From DASUAS01 sp963809795 (GTDB lineage: Bacteria; Actinomycetota; Acidimicrobiia; IMCC26256; DASPTH01): a stretch of 64,000 nt of DNA. This document shows positions 36,987-45,561 of this stretch, one piece after another. The stretch is from NCBI GenBank assembly GCA_963809795.1, contig CAWELN010000005.1:106886-170885 (forward strand), written 5' to 3'. A program made the position numbers and the translations under genes. A model generated the notes under the pieces. The model did no database searches. It saw only the letters and a list, made by a program, of their open reading frames with translations, and was not told where the DNA came from. The stretch's first letter is position 1; each line of letters opens with the position of its first letter.

Positions 36987-38885
36987 GCCGGCCTCCTCGT
37001 CAGGACGAAGTCGTCGAGCGCGGGTTCCTTCGTCATGCGCCAGTAGTCGAGCAACTTCCAGGGCATGTTCGTGGTGACGCGGCCCTTGCTGTTGTTGTAG
37101 TAGCTGTGCACGCGCGGGTGGCGCCACACGAGGTGCTCGTGCTCGGCGTCGACCCGCTCGTTGTAGGCGTCGTGGACGTCCTGGCGGCACTCCATCGAGG
37201 CGTAGCCGTCCTCGAGCAGCGCGCCGATCGCTTTGACGATGTAGTTCACTTGGCACTCCAGGACCGCGATGACGCTGCCGACCACCGGGTTGGTGTTCGG
37301 CCCGTAGAGGCAGAAGAGGTTCGGGAACCGGGGCACGGTGATGCCGAGGTACGCCCGGGTCCTCGCCCCAGAGGTCTTCGAGCACGACGCCGCGGCCGGT
37401 GATCCGCATGGGCCACAGGTACTTGTTGGGCAGGAACCCGGTCGCCAGCACGATGACGTCGGCCGCGTACGAGCGGCCCGACGTGGTGACGACCGCGTCC
37501 GGTTCCACGCCCGCGATCCGTTCGTTCACGAGCGTGACGTTCTCACGCAACAGGGCCCGGTACCAGCCGTTGTCCTGCAACATGCGCTTGCCCAGCGCCG
37601 GGTAGTCGGGCAGGACCTCGTCGACCAGCTCCGGCCGCGCCGCGAGCTCGCGCTCGATGTGCGTCGTCATGACGCGGCGGAGCTTGTCGTTGGGGCGGCT
37701 GACGGCGCGGTCGGGCTCGGGCCAGTCGGGGTCGACGCGGAACGCGGGGTACATGCGGTCGGCACTGTTCCAGAAGTTGAGGAAGCGGTACCAGCCCTCG
37801 TAGTAGGGCACGTGGTGGAACAGCCACTTCTCGGCGTCGGTCACCGCGCGGTGGTAGTTCGGGTTGGGCGTCACCCAGTGTCGCGACCGCTGGAAGATCG
37901 TCAGCTGCTCGACATCGGGCGCGATGGCGGGCGCGAACTGCATCGCGCTCGCCCCGGTCCCGACGACGGCGATCCGCCGGCCCTTGAGGTCGACGTCGTG
38001 GTCCCAGCGCGCCGAGTGGAACCACGGGCCCGCGAAGGCGTCGAGGCCGGGCAGGTCGGGGATCGAGGGTCGGCTCAGCATGCCCACCGCGCTGATCAGC
38101 GCGTCGACCTCGATTCGCTCCTCGGTGCCGTCGGCGTCGCACAGCTGCACCGCCCACCGGCCGCGGCGTTCGTCGTAGTCGGCCGCGAGCACCTCGGTGC
38201 AGCAGCGGACGTTCGGGAGGACGCCGTACTCCTTGGCGCAGGTCTCGATGTACTCAGCGAGCTCGTCGCGGCGGGCGAAGTAGTGGGACCAGTCGGGATT
38301 GGGCCGGAAGGAGTAGGAGTAGAAGTGGTTGGGGACGTCGACCCGCAGGTCGGGGTACGTGTTCTCGTACCAGGTGCCACCGACGTCGGGGTTCTTCTCG
38401 AACACGGTGTAGGGGATCCCCGCCTGCTCGAGCCGGATCGCCGCGGACAAGCCGCCCAGGCCGGCGCCGATGATGCCCACGCGGAAGCTCCGGCGCACCG
38501 CGTCGTCGGGCACCCGGCGCCACACGAATCGCCGCCGGTCGTCGCCGTCGAAGTTGGCCTCCTCCTCGACGAGCGGGAGGTACTCCGGGGCCACCTCCTC
38601 GCCGGCGCAGAACTCCATGATCCGGTGGAGCGAAGCCTCGTCGGCGGCGGGGCGGGCGACGGGACCGTCCGGCGCGCCGAGCACCGCGACGGCCTCCGCC
38701 CGGATGGCCTCCGCCTCGGCGGGGGGCAGCGTGCCCGGCCCCCGTCCGTGGTCGAACTGGCGCGGGTCGGGATAGCGGTCGATCAGGGTGAGGTCACCGG
38801 TGAGGTGCGCGAGCGTGGACACGAGGACCGCGAGGTTCGCTTCGGCCAACGCCGCGGTCAGCGCCGAAGGATCCACCCGGTTCAC
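36983..38885 (-). CDS. Flavin monooxygenase, Baeyer-Villiger type, one frame break
   Basis: From GTG 38885, with an N-terminal extension of about 130 residues before the FAD motif VGIIGAGLGGLSAA. The Baeyer-Villiger fingerprint FxGxxxHxxxW is exact (FAGPWFHSARW) and the NADPH motif VVGTGASA follows. The frame shifts near 37357; the C-terminal part (AYLGITVPRFPNLFCLYGPNTN, KLLDYWRMTKEP) continues in another frame and ends at 36983. Joined length is about 633 residues. It would turn a ketone into an ester or lactone. It overlaps the crotonase upstream (GTGA) and SDR downstream. Confidence 0.87.
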
Positions 38886-39754
38886 CGCAGGCCGTCGACC
38901 CCGAAGTGCCGGTCGCGCTCCTTGAACGCGTCACTGGTACCGACCTTCGCCCGGGCCTTCACGAAGTTGAACTCGTCGTCCTCGAAGCGGAGGTTGGTCG
39001 CGAACGTGTGCACCAGGTAGCCGGTGGCCTCCTCGCCCGCGTACGCCATCGTCTGCTCCACCAACGAGAAGCTGGTCTTGGCGATGGCGAGACCGTCGGC
39101 CGGCATCCGGGCCACCTTCCGGGCCCACGTCTCGGCGCGTTCCGCCACCGCGTCCGGGTCGCAGACGTCGGTGAACAGCCCGAGGTGCTCCAGCTCGCCG
39201 GCGGTCACGACGTCGCCGGTGAGCAGGAGGCGCCGCGCCATCACCGGACCCAGCCGGTGGAAGAAGAGGTGCAGGTTGCCGAGCGCGGGGCCGAGCAGCT
39301 GCGCGCCGGGCATGCCGAGCTTGGCGTCACGCCCCACGACCGCGAGGTCGGCCATCAGCGCGAGCTCGAACGCACCGCCGAGCGCGTACGTCTCGACCTG
39401 CGCGACGGTGACCTTCGGGAAGGTCAGGAACTCGTGGTAGAAGCCGAAGCTCTCCCGGTCGACGCTGAGACGCCGGCGCTGGCTGGGCCGCCGCCGCGGC
39501 TCCTCGGACCCGTACCACGAGTATGAGTTCGCCATGTCGGCGCCGGTGCTGAACACGCCGTTGCTGCCACGCACGATGACGACCTTGATGTCGTCGTCGA
39601 CCGCGAGCTCCTCGAGGTAGGCCGCCATGGTGCGACGCATCGCGGGGTCGTACGCGTTGCGCCGATCCGGGTTGTCGATCGTCAACCGGGCGACGTGAGC
39701 CGCGGGATCACAATCGAGCTGCACCCTCGTGTCCGGTTCGGTGGTACCCATCAT
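38882..39754 (-). CDS. Enoyl-CoA hydratase/isomerase family protein
   Basis: A 290-residue crotonase: VFSTGADMANS, VETYALGGAFELALMADLAV (oxyanion helix), and KLGMPGAQLLG in the position of the second catalytic region. It has a C-terminal extension ending HFGVDGLR. It is closer to a general enoyl-CoA hydratase than to the DATFFD subgroup. ATG 39754 or 39751 follows a GAGGA site, 7 bp after the amidohydrolase stop. It belongs to the eleven-gene run. Confidence 0.85.
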   Translation of the reverse strand: MMGTTEPDTRVQLDCDPAAHVARLTIDNPDRRNAYDPAMRRTMAAYLEELAVDDDIKVVIVRGSNGVFSTGADMANSYSWYGSEEPRRRPSQRRRLSVDRESFGFYHEFLTFPKVTVAQVETYALGGAFELALMADLAVVGRDAKLGMPGAQLLGPALGNLHLFFHRLGPVMARRLLLTGDVVTAGELEHLGLFTDVCDPDAVAERAETWARKVARMPADGLAIAKTSFSLVEQTMAYAGEEATGYLVHTFATNLRFEDDEFNFVKARAKVGTSDAFKERDRHFGVDGLR

Positions 39755-39761
39755 GTCCTCG

Positions 39762-40589
39762 TCAGCGGGTGAAGAAGAAGTCTTGCGCGTTCTGGTACAG
39801 GTAGGCGTCGAGCACCTCTGGCGCCAGCTCCAGTGCGGCGGCCTCCTTGATGCACCTCGTGATCGACAACACCGGCGAGTCGGACGCGAACATCACGCGC
39901 CCCTTCCCCCTGGTCGACATGAAGTGCAGCAGCGACTCCGGCAGGTGACGCGGCGACCACGCCGAGGTCATGAGCCGGAGGTTCGCGTACTTGATCATGA
40001 GCCGGATGGCGACGTCCCACCACGGGTCGGCGCCGTGCATCATGCAGAGATTGAGCTCCGGGAAGCGCACGCACACCCGGTCGAGGTGGATGGGGTTCTG
40101 CACCTCACCCGGGATCGGCGGGCCGGGGAGCCCGGTGTTCATGCACAGCGGCAGCTCGAGCTCGCAGCACTTCGTGTAGAGCGGGTAGTACACCGCGTCG
40201 CTCGGCGCGTACATGCCGTCGCCCCAGAAGCTGGGGCCGACCACCGTGTACGCGACCTGGTGGTCGGCGACGAAGCTCTCGAGCCGGCGGAGGTTCTCCA
40301 TCGGCCGGAGCAGGTTGTGGCCACCGAGGCCGATGTGGAAGCGGTCCGGTCGCTCGTCGACGAACGACAGCACCCGCTTCGACACGTTCTGCATGTTGGT
40401 CATCAACACGCTGCGCTCGACGCCCATGCTGTCCATCTCGTCGAGCAGCTCGGGGAGCTCCCGGCTCGTGAACATCGACTCACCGGCCTTGAAGTAGTCC
40501 TCCTTGACCCGGACCATCCACTCCGGCTGCTTCACGTCGCCCATGTCGGTGTTGACCAACAGGTCGTGGGCCCGTGCGACGACCGCCAT
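39762..40589 (-). CDS. Amidohydrolase family protein
   Basis: A 275-residue amidohydrolase_2-type barrel, shorter than its relatives at 14683 and 41890. The usual DxHxxE start is replaced by VNTDMGDVKQPEW, so one metal ligand pair may be missing; NLCMMHGADPWWD and VMFASDSPVLS provide the later His and Asp. It may bind one metal or have changed chemistry. GAGGAGG precedes the start at ATG 40589, 23 bp after the acyl-CoA dehydrogenase stop. In context it may hydrolyse the lactone or ester made by the monooxygenase. Confidence 0.78.
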   Translation of the reverse strand: MAVVARAHDLLVNTDMGDVKQPEWMVRVKEDYFKAGESMFTSRELPELLDEMDSMGVERSVLMTNMQNVSKRVLSFVDERPDRFHIGLGGHNLLRPMENLRRLESFVADHQVAYTVVGPSFWGDGMYAPSDAVYYPLYTKCCELELPLCMNTGLPGPPIPGEVQNPIHLDRVCVRFPELNLCMMHGADPWWDVAIRLMIKYANLRLMTSAWSPRHLPESLLHFMSTRGKGRVMFASDSPVLSITRCIKEAAALELAPEVLDAYLYQNAQDFFFTR

Positions 40590-40612
40590 GTCCGTGTCCT
40601 CCTCGTCCGGGG

Positions 40613-41893
40613 TCAGCGGTTGCCGTCGCCGTGCACCCGCTCCTGGACCTCCCGGAAGGAGAGACCCTTGTACGGGTCCGGCTCCTTCGGCAGGCCGAGG
40701 GCGCGCTCACCGATGACGTTGCGCTGGATCTGATCGGTGCCGCCGTAGATCGACGACGCGGCGGCGAACACGACGGCTTCGGCGTAACGCCCGTCGCGCG
40801 GGCCGTCGGGATCCCACAACGTGGCCTCCGGCCCGATGATCTCACAGCCGATCTCGGCCGAGAGCTTGGCGATGCGGGTCTGGGCCAGCTTGCCGACGTT
40901 GGCGAGCCCGGCACCGCGGCCGCGGGCGGCCTCCGTCACCGACCGCTTGGCGGTCCACTCGCCGGTGCGTGAGCACTCCACCAACCGCGCCAGCTTCTGG
41001 CGGATCAGCGGGTCGCGGTCGCGCCCGTACCGGCGCGCCAGCTCGAAGAGCTCCTCGATGGTCAAGACCCGGCCCGCGCGGGCCGGCGGAGGGCGCCGCG
41101 CGGCGTCGCCCGCCCGGAGCTCCAGGAATCCGCCTTTGGGCCCGGGCGGGGGGAAGTAGCTCATGGTCCCGCCGGCGCCGATCCCGACGCGCTCGAACAT
41201 GAGCGTGGTGTTCGCGACCGCCCATCCGTTGTTCAGCCCGCCGATCAGGTCGGCGTCGGCGACCACCGCGTCGTCGAAGAACACCTCGTTGAACAGCGCA
41301 TGGCCGGTGATCTCGACCAGCGGGCGGATGGTCACGCCGGGCTGGTCGACCCGGAACGCGAACCACGAGATCCCCGCGTGCTTCGGGACGTCGACGTCGG
41401 TGCGGGCGAGCAGCATCCCGTAGTCGGCGTCCATGGCGCCGGAGCTCCAGACCTTCTGGCCCGAGATCACCCAGTGGTCGCCGTCACGCGTCGCGCGCGT
41501 GGAAAGGCCGGCGAGGTCGGAGCCCGACCCCGGCTCGCTGAAGAACTGGCACCACGCCACCGAGCCGTCGTAGATCCGCGTGACGTGACGTTCGATCTGC
41601 TCCTCGGTGCCGTGGCTGAGGATGGTGGGCGCGGCCATGAGCAGGCCCATGCCACCGGGTGGTTGCACCGCGCCGTGACGTTGGAAGGCGGCGCGGACGG
41701 CGACGACCGAGCGCCGGGAGTAGCCGAGCCCGCCCCACTCCCGAGGGAAGTGCGGGGCCGTCCAACCCGACCGTCCGACGAGATCCCACCATTGCGCGAC
41801 GGTGAGGTCGGGGTCCCAGTGCTCGTCCAACCACGCCGTCACCTCGGCGAGGAGCTCGGCGTCGTCGACCGGCGCCGCGACCGTCTCGGTCAC
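40613..41893 (-). CDS. Acyl-CoA dehydrogenase
   Basis: A 426-residue FAD-dependent dehydrogenase: CQFFSEPGSGSDLAGL, VISGQKVWSSGAMDADYGM, and the C-terminal SSIYGGTDQIQRNVIGERALGLPKEP. Size is typical of steroid-degradation FadE-like enzymes, including the insertion FPPPGPKGGFLELRAGD. GTG 41893 overlaps the amidohydrolase stop. It is second in the eleven-gene run and would desaturate the acyl-CoA product. Confidence 0.9.
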   Translation of the reverse strand: MTETVAAPVDDAELLAEVTAWLDEHWDPDLTVAQWWDLVGRSGWTAPHFPREWGGLGYSRRSVVAVRAAFQRHGAVQPPGGMGLLMAAPTILSHGTEEQIERHVTRIYDGSVAWCQFFSEPGSGSDLAGLSTRATRDGDHWVISGQKVWSSGAMDADYGMLLARTDVDVPKHAGISWFAFRVDQPGVTIRPLVEITGHALFNEVFFDDAVVADADLIGGLNNGWAVANTTLMFERVGIGAGGTMSYFPPPGPKGGFLELRAGDAARRPPPARAGRVLTIEELFELARRYGRDRDPLIRQKLARLVECSRTGEWTAKRSVTEAARGRGAGLANVGKLAQTRIAKLSAEIGCEIIGPEATLWDPDGPRDGRYAEAVVFAAASSIYGGTDQIQRNVIGERALGLPKEPDPYKGLSFREVQERVHGDGNR

Positions 41894-43083
41894 GCGGACG
41901 CTCCGGCGGGCCCGAGGAGGCCGAGGGCGTTCTCACGCATCACCATCCGGATCTCCTCGTCGGAGAACGCGTGGAGCTCCTTGACGAAGTCGAGCGGGTT
42001 GGCGAGCGCCTCGCCGTGAGGCCAGTCGGAACCGAAGAGCACCTGCCCGGTGCCGATGAGGTCGGCGAGCTTGCGCATGTCCTCCTCGTAGTACGGCGTG
42101 ACCCACACGTGCTCGCTGATCGTGTCGAGCGGGCTCTCGGGGAACACCCACGGCGTCTGGTTGGCCTGCTTCAGCAGCCGCTTCACCAGCAGCCCCACCC
42201 AGTCGGACCCGTTCTCGATGCTCGCGGCGCGCAGCTTCGGGTGGCGGTCGAACACGCCGTCGACGACCATGCTGCCGATGGTGTCGTGGATGGGCCGGTC
42301 CGACACCACGAGCTTGCTGAGCACGTCGACCCCGCCCCGGAACGGCTCGAACCAGTCGCGCGCGCCCCACGCGCCGGCGAACATCTCGTAGCCGCTGTCA
42401 CCCAGGTGGAACGCGACCGGGACGTCGGCCTCGGCGAGGCGCGCCCACACCGGGTCGTGATCGGGATGGCCGAACGAACGGCCGCGCCCGTTCTCGGTGG
42501 GCACGGGCGCCGGACGGAGGTGGACCAGGCGCGCGCCCCGACCGAGCACCCAGTCCAGCTCTTCGATGGCGGCGTCGGGATCGGCGAGCGACAGCATCGG
42601 GACGGCGAAGATGCGGTCCTGGTACGAGAAGCCCCAGTCCTCGTCGAGCCACCGGTTGAACGCGCGCAGCGTCGCCACCGTCGCCGGGATGTCGTCACGC
42701 AGCGCCTGCTCGATGCCGCACGCGAGGGTCGGGAACAGCAGGATGCCTTCGAGGCCCTGCTCGTCCATCACCGCGAGCCGCGCGTCACGGTCCTGGTACT
42801 CGGCGCGCAGCGGCTCGACCTTCATGAGCGAGCGCGGGTCGACGCCGTCGGGGATCTGGCCACGGAACATGAGGTCCATGCAGCCGGCCACGATGATCGG
42901 GTCGAACGTCGGGTTGGGGATGAACTTGAAGAGCTTGCCCCCGACGAGCAGGAGCGAGTGCGTGCCCTGCTGCACGACCTGCACGCCGCGCTGGCGGAAC
43001 TCCTTGTCGAGGTGACGGGTGCACGCGTCGATGGCCTCGTAGTAGTGGTTGTCGGCGTCGACGGCCCGGTATCCGATGTCCAT
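41890..43083 (-). CDS. Amidohydrolase family protein
   Basis: A 397-residue amidohydrolase_2 protein that heads the eleven-gene run. Metal motifs are AVDADNHYYE, VPVAFHLGDSGYE and LFGSDWPHGE. ATG 43083 is chosen by the GGAGAAGG site before it; the frame is open to 43128 but this would cover the palindrome. It probably hydrolyses or decarboxylates a ring intermediate. The 146-bp gap upstream divides it from the GntR regulator. Confidence 0.87.
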   Translation of the reverse strand: MDIGYRAVDADNHYYEAIDACTRHLDKEFRQRGVQVVQQGTHSLLLVGGKLFKFIPNPTFDPIIVAGCMDLMFRGQIPDGVDPRSLMKVEPLRAEYQDRDARLAVMDEQGLEGILLFPTLACGIEQALRDDIPATVATLRAFNRWLDEDWGFSYQDRIFAVPMLSLADPDAAIEELDWVLGRGARLVHLRPAPVPTENGRGRSFGHPDHDPVWARLAEADVPVAFHLGDSGYEMFAGAWGARDWFEPFRGGVDVLSKLVVSDRPIHDTIGSMVVDGVFDRHPKLRAASIENGSDWVGLLVKRLLKQANQTPWVFPESPLDTISEHVWVTPYYEEDMRKLADLIGTGQVLFGSDWPHGEALANPLDFVKELHAFSDEEIRMVMRENALGLLGPAGASA

Positions 43084-43126
43084 GGCCCTTCTCCGTTCGT
43101 CGGTGCCACGCCTCACGACTGGCGAC

Positions 43127-43142
43127 AAATGTTATAACGTTT
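43127..43142. promoter_or_regulatory. Palindromic operator candidate for the GntR regulator
   Basis: AAATGTTATAACGTTT has the perfect inner palindrome GTTATAAC and matching AAA/TTT ends, with one mismatched pair. It lies 44 bp before the amidohydrolase start and about 88 bp before the GntR start. FCD-GntR proteins bind short dyads in their own divergent promoter regions. The TATAAC also resembles a -10 box on the plus strand (TTATAAC) or minus strand. Confidence 0.55.
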
Positions 43143-43229
43143 CGTTCAGGGCCACCAGCCCGCCGGTCCCCGGGCGGTCGCCGGATACCGTGGCCGCTTC
43201 GGAGCACGGGAGAGGGACACGGAGGCATC

Positions 43230-43982
43230 GTGGCGACGACCAGGACCACACGATCGCGCGAGAAGCCGGAGCAGATCGCCGACGAGCTGCGCGCCCTGAT
43301 CGTCAGCGGCCAGCTCGCCGAGGGCGAGTCGCTGGGCCGGGAACCGGACCTCGTCGAGCGCTTCGGGGTGTCGCGCCCTTCGCTCCGGGAGGCGCTGCGC
43401 ATCCTCGAGGCCGAAGGCCTCATCACGGTCGTCCGCGGCGTGCTCGGTGGCGTCATCGTCCATCAACCCAGCGAGCGCATGACCGCGAGGACGGCCGCGC
43501 TCGTCCTCCAGTCGCGCAACGTGACCCTGGGCGACGTGCACCAGGCCCGCAGCCTCATCGAGCCGGCGGCGGTGCGCATCCTGGCGTCGTCCCCGCGGCG
43601 CAAGACGATCGACGAGCTCACGTCACTGGTCGAGGAGCAACGCGCCGTCCTCGAGGACCCGGCGGCGTTCGGCCGGGCCAACGCCCGCTTCCACGAGCGA
43701 CTGGTCGCGCTGGCCGGGAACCAGACGTTGAGCATCGTGGCCGAGATGCTCAACGAGATCGTCGCCCGGGCGGTGACGGCGGTGAGCCAGGCTCAGCCGC
43801 GGGGCAACTCCCTGGCCACCCGCCAGCGCGGGATCCGGTCACAGGAGCGCCTGATCGAGCTCATCGCCATCGGCGCCAGCATCGACGCCGAGGTCCACTG
43901 GCGCAAACACATGGAAGCGGTGGGCAAGGTGATGATCGGCCAGCAGGCCAAGTCGGTCATCGACCTCCTCGACCACTACTGA
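43230..43982 (+). CDS. GntR-family regulator, FadR/FCD subgroup
   Basis: A 250-residue regulator. The winged HTH is LVERFGVSRPSLREALRILEAEGLI (about residues 43-67), followed by an all-helical FCD domain with the metal-type motif in NARFHERLVALAGNQTL. FCD regulators respond to organic acids. GTG 43230 has GGAGG just upstream. It diverges from the eleven-gene run and probably controls it through the palindrome at 43127. Confidence 0.9.
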   Translation: MATTRTTRSREKPEQIADELRALIVSGQLAEGESLGREPDLVERFGVSRPSLREALRILEAEGLITVVRGVLGGVIVHQPSERMTARTAALVLQSRNVTLGDVHQARSLIEPAAVRILASSPRRKTIDELTSLVEEQRAVLEDPAAFGRANARFHERLVALAGNQTLSIVAEMLNEIVARAVTAVSQAQPRGNSLATRQRGIRSQERLIELIAIGASIDAEVHWRKHMEAVGKVMIGQQAKSVIDLLDHY

Positions 43983-44046
43983 GCACGACCGAACGCGCGC
44001 TCGCCGGGCCGGCGCGCGCTCGTCGCACCGGCCCGCGAGCGTCGTC

Positions 44047-45372
44047 CTAGGGCGCCGCGGTCGTCGGCGGCGTGGTGGTCGTGGCGCTGAGCGCGCCCTC
44101 GGAGTTGGCCTTCAGCAGGTCGGCCGCGCCGACCAGCTTGCCCTGCACCGGCTTGCCCTTGTTGAAGATGACGAACTTGCCGTCCTTCACGTACTCGAAG
44201 TACGCGCAGCTCGTCGGCGCGTACTTGCCGTAGTTCTCGAGGCTGATGTCGAGCTTGGTGCACGTGAGACCGGCGCCGTCGTAGGTGCCGACCTTGTGCA
44301 GGTTGTCGACGAAGCTCTGCCGGGTCGGGTTCTTCCCGGCCTGCTGGAGCCCGAGCACGGCCATGTCGCCGGTGATGTACCCGAGGTAGTCGCCGTAGTC
44401 GGGCACGCCGTTGATCCCGCCGTACTTCTTCAGGTCCGACTGGTACTGCTTGGTGGCCTTCGTCTTGAGCTCCACCGGCACGTAGCCCTGCCACAACAGC
44501 GTGTTGGGGCCGAGGGTGGACGCCGCCGGCGAGTCGAGCAGCGACTGCCCGTAGCCGGTGGCGAGGATGTTGGCCTTGATGTCGGCGCCGGCCTGCTGGA
44601 GCCCCTGGACGACGGCCACGTTCGTCGATGCGACCATCGGGAGGTACGTGGCATCCGCCCCGGCGTTCTTGATCCCGAGCACCAACGGTCCGACGTCGGA
44701 GGTCCCGAAGTCGACGGTCGTGTTCGTGTACACGGCCTTCATCCCTGCCTTCGGCACCGCGTACTGCTGCACCGTCTTGGCGTTGTCGCTGGACGACGCC
44801 GACGCACCGTAGGCCAGCGCGGCGACCTTCGTCGCGCCCTTCATCTTCATGGCCTGGGTCGTGTAGTCGTAGGTGAGGCCACTGATGGGCGCGGCGTTGC
44901 CGCTGGCCGAGAAGATGCTCTCGTTGCCCTTCTGCCCGTAGTACGTGCCGTCGTAGCCGCCACCGATGACCGGCACCCCCTGGCTCAGCAGGTAGCGGTA
45001 CGAGAGGAAGGCGAACGACGAGTTGTTCACCACCATGAAGACCTTGCGGTTCTGCACGAGGTCCTGCGCGGCGGTGAGGTTGGCGCCCGACGACTGGTCG
45101 TCGACGATTTCGGCGTCGATCTTGCGCCCGTTGACGCCGCCCTCGGCGTTGGCGCGGTCGATGCGGGCCTGGAACGCCTTCCCCGCGTCCTTGAACGTCG
45201 ACGACGCGGCGCCGGTCTCGGAGAAGATGTAGCCGATCTTGATCGACTTGGCGGTGACGCCCGGGGCGTCGGCGGACTGGGCGCCGGCGACCGAGACGAG
45301 GCCGGCGGTCGCCACTGCCGCGAACGCGAGGCCCGCCGCGAGCATCCGGACCGGGTGACGACGTGCGTGCAT
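44047..45372 (-). CDS. LivK-type substrate-binding protein, orphan
   Basis: A 441-residue extracytoplasmic receptor of the Peripla_BP_6 family with a signal peptide (MHARRHPVRMLAAGLAFAAV..., cleavage likely after AGA, about residue 31). Mature start is VTAKSIKIGYIFS. It is paralogous to 8407-9708 (shared blocks NTTVDFG, DVGPLVLG, ATGYGQ, LLD). The tail SATTTTPPTTAAP is low complexity. GAGGGGGG precedes ATG 45372. No permease or ATPase is near; it may import the substrate of the adjacent catabolic operon with transporter parts elsewhere. Confidence 0.88.
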   Translation of the reverse strand: MHARRHPVRMLAAGLAFAAVATAGLVSVAGAQSADAPGVTAKSIKIGYIFSETGAASSTFKDAGKAFQARIDRANAEGGVNGRKIDAEIVDDQSSGANLTAAQDLVQNRKVFMVVNNSSFAFLSYRYLLSQGVPVIGGGYDGTYYGQKGNESIFSASGNAAPISGLTYDYTTQAMKMKGATKVAALAYGASASSSDNAKTVQQYAVPKAGMKAVYTNTTVDFGTSDVGPLVLGIKNAGADATYLPMVASTNVAVVQGLQQAGADIKANILATGYGQSLLDSPAASTLGPNTLLWQGYVPVELKTKATKQYQSDLKKYGGINGVPDYGDYLGYITGDMAVLGLQQAGKNPTRQSFVDNLHKVGTYDGAGLTCTKLDISLENYGKYAPTSCAYFEYVKDGKFVIFNKGKPVQGKLVGAADLLKANSEGALSATTTTPPTTAAP

Positions 45373-45432
45373 GTTCCCCCCTCGTCGTGGCGGGCCCGCG
45401 CCCGCCGCTGCTGAACCGCTGATCGGTATAGA

Positions 45433-45446
45433 GATATAAACATATC
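45433..45446. promoter_or_regulatory. AT-rich promoter/inverted repeat before binding protein
   Basis: GATAT-AAAC-ATATC forms an inverted repeat within a 20-bp AT-rich island in GC-rich DNA, 60-74 bp upstream of the binding protein start at 45372. TATAAA and TATACC-like sequences could be -10 boxes. It lies in the 189-bp gap towards the CaiB gene on the other strand. Confidence 0.4.
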
Positions 45447-45561
45447 CAGCGTCGCACCGACCACACGTCACCCCGAAACATGCAGAGGGATTCGTCACGT
45501 CCGCCCGAGCCGGGACCGCCGGCGCGGGATATCGTCCGGGCGATGGCGTGGTGGGGGACCT

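Noticed and set aside
36208..37400. Calling the SDR and monooxygenase pseudogenes
   Set aside because: Single-base shifts with immediate recovery of family sequence and preserved coupling overlaps fit sequence error better.
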